Shown piece by piece: positions 62,464-64,000 of a stretch of DNA of 64,000 nucleotides. The translations under genes were made by a program, and so were the position numbers. Each line of letters opens with the position of its first letter. Position 1 is the stretch's first letter. Origin of the DNA: Draconibacterium sediminis (GTDB lineage Bacteria > Bacteroidota > Bacteroidia > Bacteroidales > Prolixibacteraceae); NCBI RefSeq assembly GCF_000949475.1, contig NZ_JRHC01000004.1, positions 496,001-560,000 on the forward strand, in the 5' to 3' direction. The notes beneath the pieces are model-generated. The model ran no database searches, had not been told where the DNA came from, and saw only the letters and a list, made by a program, of their open reading frames with translations.

Positions 62464-62849
62464 TGGAAGTAGTAAACACAATCGGACGTAGAAAAACAGC
62501 TGTTGCTCGTATTTACGTAAGCGAAGGTAAAGGAAATATTACCATTAATAAAAGAGAACTTAAAGAGTACTTTCCTGCAGAAACATTGCAATACATTGCT
62601 ATGCAGCCGCTAAACCTTTTAGCAGTTGCAGAGAAATATGATATTAAAGCAAATCTTGATGGTGGTGGTCCAAAAGGTCAGGCAGAAGCTTTCCGTTTGG
62701 CTGTTACCCGCGCATTAATGGAAATCGATCCGGAGTCAAGACCACAGTTGAAAGCTGCAGGTTTTGTTACCAGAGATCCACGCGAAGTTGAGCGTAAAAA
62801 ACCTGGACAACCAAAAGCAAGAAAACGTTTCCAGTTCTCAAAACGTTAA
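62463..62849 (+). CDS. rpsI: 30S ribosomal protein S9
   Basis: 128 residues. GRRKTAVARIYVSEGKGNITINKREL at the N-terminus and basic KKPGQPKARKRFQFSKR tail, whose last residue Arg contacts P-site tRNA. Overlaps rplM stop by one base. Confidence 0.98.
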   Translation: MEVVNTIGRRKTAVARIYVSEGKGNITINKRELKEYFPAETLQYIAMQPLNLLAVAEKYDIKANLDGGGPKGQAEAFRLAVTRALMEIDPESRPQLKAAGFVTRDPREVERKKPGQPKARKRFQFSKR

Positions 62850-62883
62850 GATTATTATTTATCAATTTATATGGATCTAAAAC

Positions 62884-62917
62884 GGCTGTGATTCCGTCGG
62901 TTGACGGACTACTCAGC
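62884..62917 (+). ncRNA. structured leader upstream of rpsB
   Basis: GCTG (62885-62888) pairs with CAGC (62914-62917), enclosing CCGTC (62894-62898) and GACGG (62903-62907) with GGTT loop, internal loops TGATT and ACTACT. Lies between rpsI and rpsB, suggesting a binding site for S2. Inference. Confidence 0.5.
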
Positions 62918-62949
62918 GGTTGCTTTTAGAGCATAGAAAAAGTAAACAG

Positions 62950-63717
62950 ATGCCAAAAACAAATTTTCAAGAATTATTGGAAGCAGGTGCACATTTCGGT
63001 CACCTGAAAAGAAAGTGGAATCCAAACATGGAGCCTTATATCTTCATGGAGAAAAACGGTATCCACATTATCGACCTGCAAAAAACAGTTGTAAAAATTG
63101 ATGAAGCTGCTGCAGCTATCAAACAAATTGCAAAATCAGGCCGTAAAGTGTTATTCGTTGCCACTAAAAAGCAAGCCAAAGAATTGGTTGCCGAGCAAGT
63201 TAAAGAGGTAGGAATGCCTTACGTAACTGAGCGCTGGCCAGGAGGTATGCTTACCAACTTCCCAACAATCCGTAAAGCGGTTAAAAAAATGATCTCCATC
63301 GATAAAATGATGAAGGACACAAGTTGGGATAACCTTTCAAAACGCGAGAAATTACAAATCACTCGTCAGCGTGCGAAACTGGATAAAGTATTGGGTTCAA
63401 TCTCAGACCTTACCCGTTTACCTGCTGCATTATTTGTTGTTGACGTATTGAAAGAAAAAATTGCTGTTCGCGAAGCAAAAAAATTGGGAATTCCTGTATT
63501 TGCTATTGTTGATACGAACTCAAATCCTGATGATATCGACTTCGTAATTCCAGCTAACGATGACGCTTCTCAGTCAATCCGCATTATTGTGGGTGAGATG
63601 TGCGACGCAATTAAAGCTGGATTGAGCGAGCGCAAAATTGAAAAAGATAAAGAAGACGAAACTGAAGAAGCTCCTAAAAAGAAGGCAGCAAAAGCAGAAG
63701 AAGCTTCTGAAGAGTAA
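62950..63717 (+). CDS. rpsB: 30S ribosomal protein S2
   Basis: 255 residues from ATG 62950 (the frame is open upstream to 62920 but that part overlaps the leader structure). NFQELLEAGAHFGHLKRKWNPNMEPYIF and PGGMLTNFPTIRKAV are uS2 motifs, with an acidic/Lys-rich tail. Followed 45 bp later by tsf. Confidence 0.98.
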   Translation: MPKTNFQELLEAGAHFGHLKRKWNPNMEPYIFMEKNGIHIIDLQKTVVKIDEAAAAIKQIAKSGRKVLFVATKKQAKELVAEQVKEVGMPYVTERWPGGMLTNFPTIRKAVKKMISIDKMMKDTSWDNLSKREKLQITRQRAKLDKVLGSISDLTRLPAALFVVDVLKEKIAVREAKKLGIPVFAIVDTNSNPDDIDFVIPANDDASQSIRIIVGEMCDAIKAGLSERKIEKDKEDETEEAPKKKAAKAEEASEE

Positions 63718-63762
63718 GTAAAGGTTCAGTAATATATAAACCATTTAAAAGAAATTTTAATT

Positions 63763-64000
63763 ATGTCTTTTACAACAGCAGACGTAGTAAAATTGCGTAA
63801 AGTATCAGGCGCAGGGATGATGGATTGCAAAAATGCCCTGAAAGACGCCGAAGGTGACTTCGATAAAGCACTGGAAATCATCCGCGAAAAAGGTAAATTA
63901 ATTGCTAACAAACGTGCAGACAGAGACGCCGCTGAAGGTGTTGCTCTTGCCAGTGCAACTGAAGACGGTAAATTCGGTGCGATAATCGTATTGAATTGCG
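63763..64000 (+). CDS. tsf: elongation factor Ts (3' end outside window)
   Basis: First 79 codons. [44 protein letters not shown] is the UBA domain of EF-Ts, the EF-Tu nucleotide exchange factor. Standard rpsB-tsf order. Confidence 0.96.
   Translation, partial: MSFTTADVVKLRKVSGAGMMDCKNALKDAEGDFDKALEIIREKGKLIANKRADRDAAEGVALASATEDGKFGAIIVLNC

Noticed and set aside
1-64000. tRNA, rRNA, CRISPR arrays, intact IS elements, prophage
   Set aside because: No TΨC-like motifs in cloverleaf context, no regularly spaced repeats, no transposase or phage structural genes seen on reading both strands.

Overview
The window is a stretch of chromosome from a member of the Bacteroidota, most likely the order Marinilabiliales and near Prolixibacteraceae (the phylum is secure, the family is a guess from gene content and style). 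Pointers are the promoter grammar (TTG or TTTG, 19-20 bp, TAnnTTTG), the scarcity of Shine-Dalgarno sites, the fused lpxC-fabZ gene, an alternative complex III (act) operon, the SufBCDS order, type B L31 and many Bacteroidota-style lipoproteins. No rRNA, tRNA, CRISPR array, prophage or intact insertion sequence is visible.

Layout. 1-5.3 kb: the end of a LytS-type histidine kinase and its LytTR regulator, a small unknown gene, a patatin/outer-membrane-barrel protein and a Tat-exported sugar isomerase-like protein. 5.3-7.7 kb: a 50-residue gene, a metal-binding lipoprotein, a DUF302 membrane protein, and cysK preceded by a Met/Cys leader peptide and attenuator. 7.8-12.3 kb: a NatAB-like ABC exporter, then a flotillin/NfeD pair. 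12.3-12.95 kb holds nothing I can support. 12.95-21.0 kb: the actABCDEF operon for quinol oxidation; actE carries a 150-bp palindromic element in frame in its lipoprotein signal peptide. 21.2-25.3 kb: AI-2E-family permease, asparagine-synthase-like protein and a polysaccharide flippase. 25.4-32.8 kb: HEAT-repeat protein, Bax-inhibitor-1 homologue, two tandem acetyltransferase-like genes, rpmE2 and lon. 32.8-34.3 kb: an AbiE toxin-antitoxin/phage-defence pair. 34.4-41.2 kb: Fe-S assembly genes sufB, C, D, S, E, T with a rubrerythrin on the opposite strand. 41.4-45.1 kb: thiL and a TlpA-like protein. 45.2-49.8 kb: lpxD, lpxC/fabZ, lpxA and an HD phosphohydrolase. 49.9-57.7 kb: rimP-nusA-infB and a membrane-anchored propeller protein. 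57.7-61.6 kb: ftsX, DUF3098, uppP, truB, queA. 62.0-64.0 kb: rplM-rpsI, rpsB and the start of tsf.

The genes are mostly core: respiration (act), Fe-S biogenesis (suf, with cysK supplying cysteine for SufS), lipid A and peptidoglycan carrier recycling (lpx, uppP), and translation (rimP-nusA-infB, rplM-rpsI-rpsB-tsf, rpmE2, truB, queA). The accessory material is thin: AbiE, the asparagine-synthase-like/flippase pair, and several families of small palindromic repeats.

The most notable observations are the cysK attenuator (three Met then three Cys codons, with alternative base-pairing segments) and the in-frame palindromic insertion in actE. Structured leaders before rplM, rpsB, rpmE2 and rimP, and a divergent sufB/thiL promoter that shares bases, are also worth checking.
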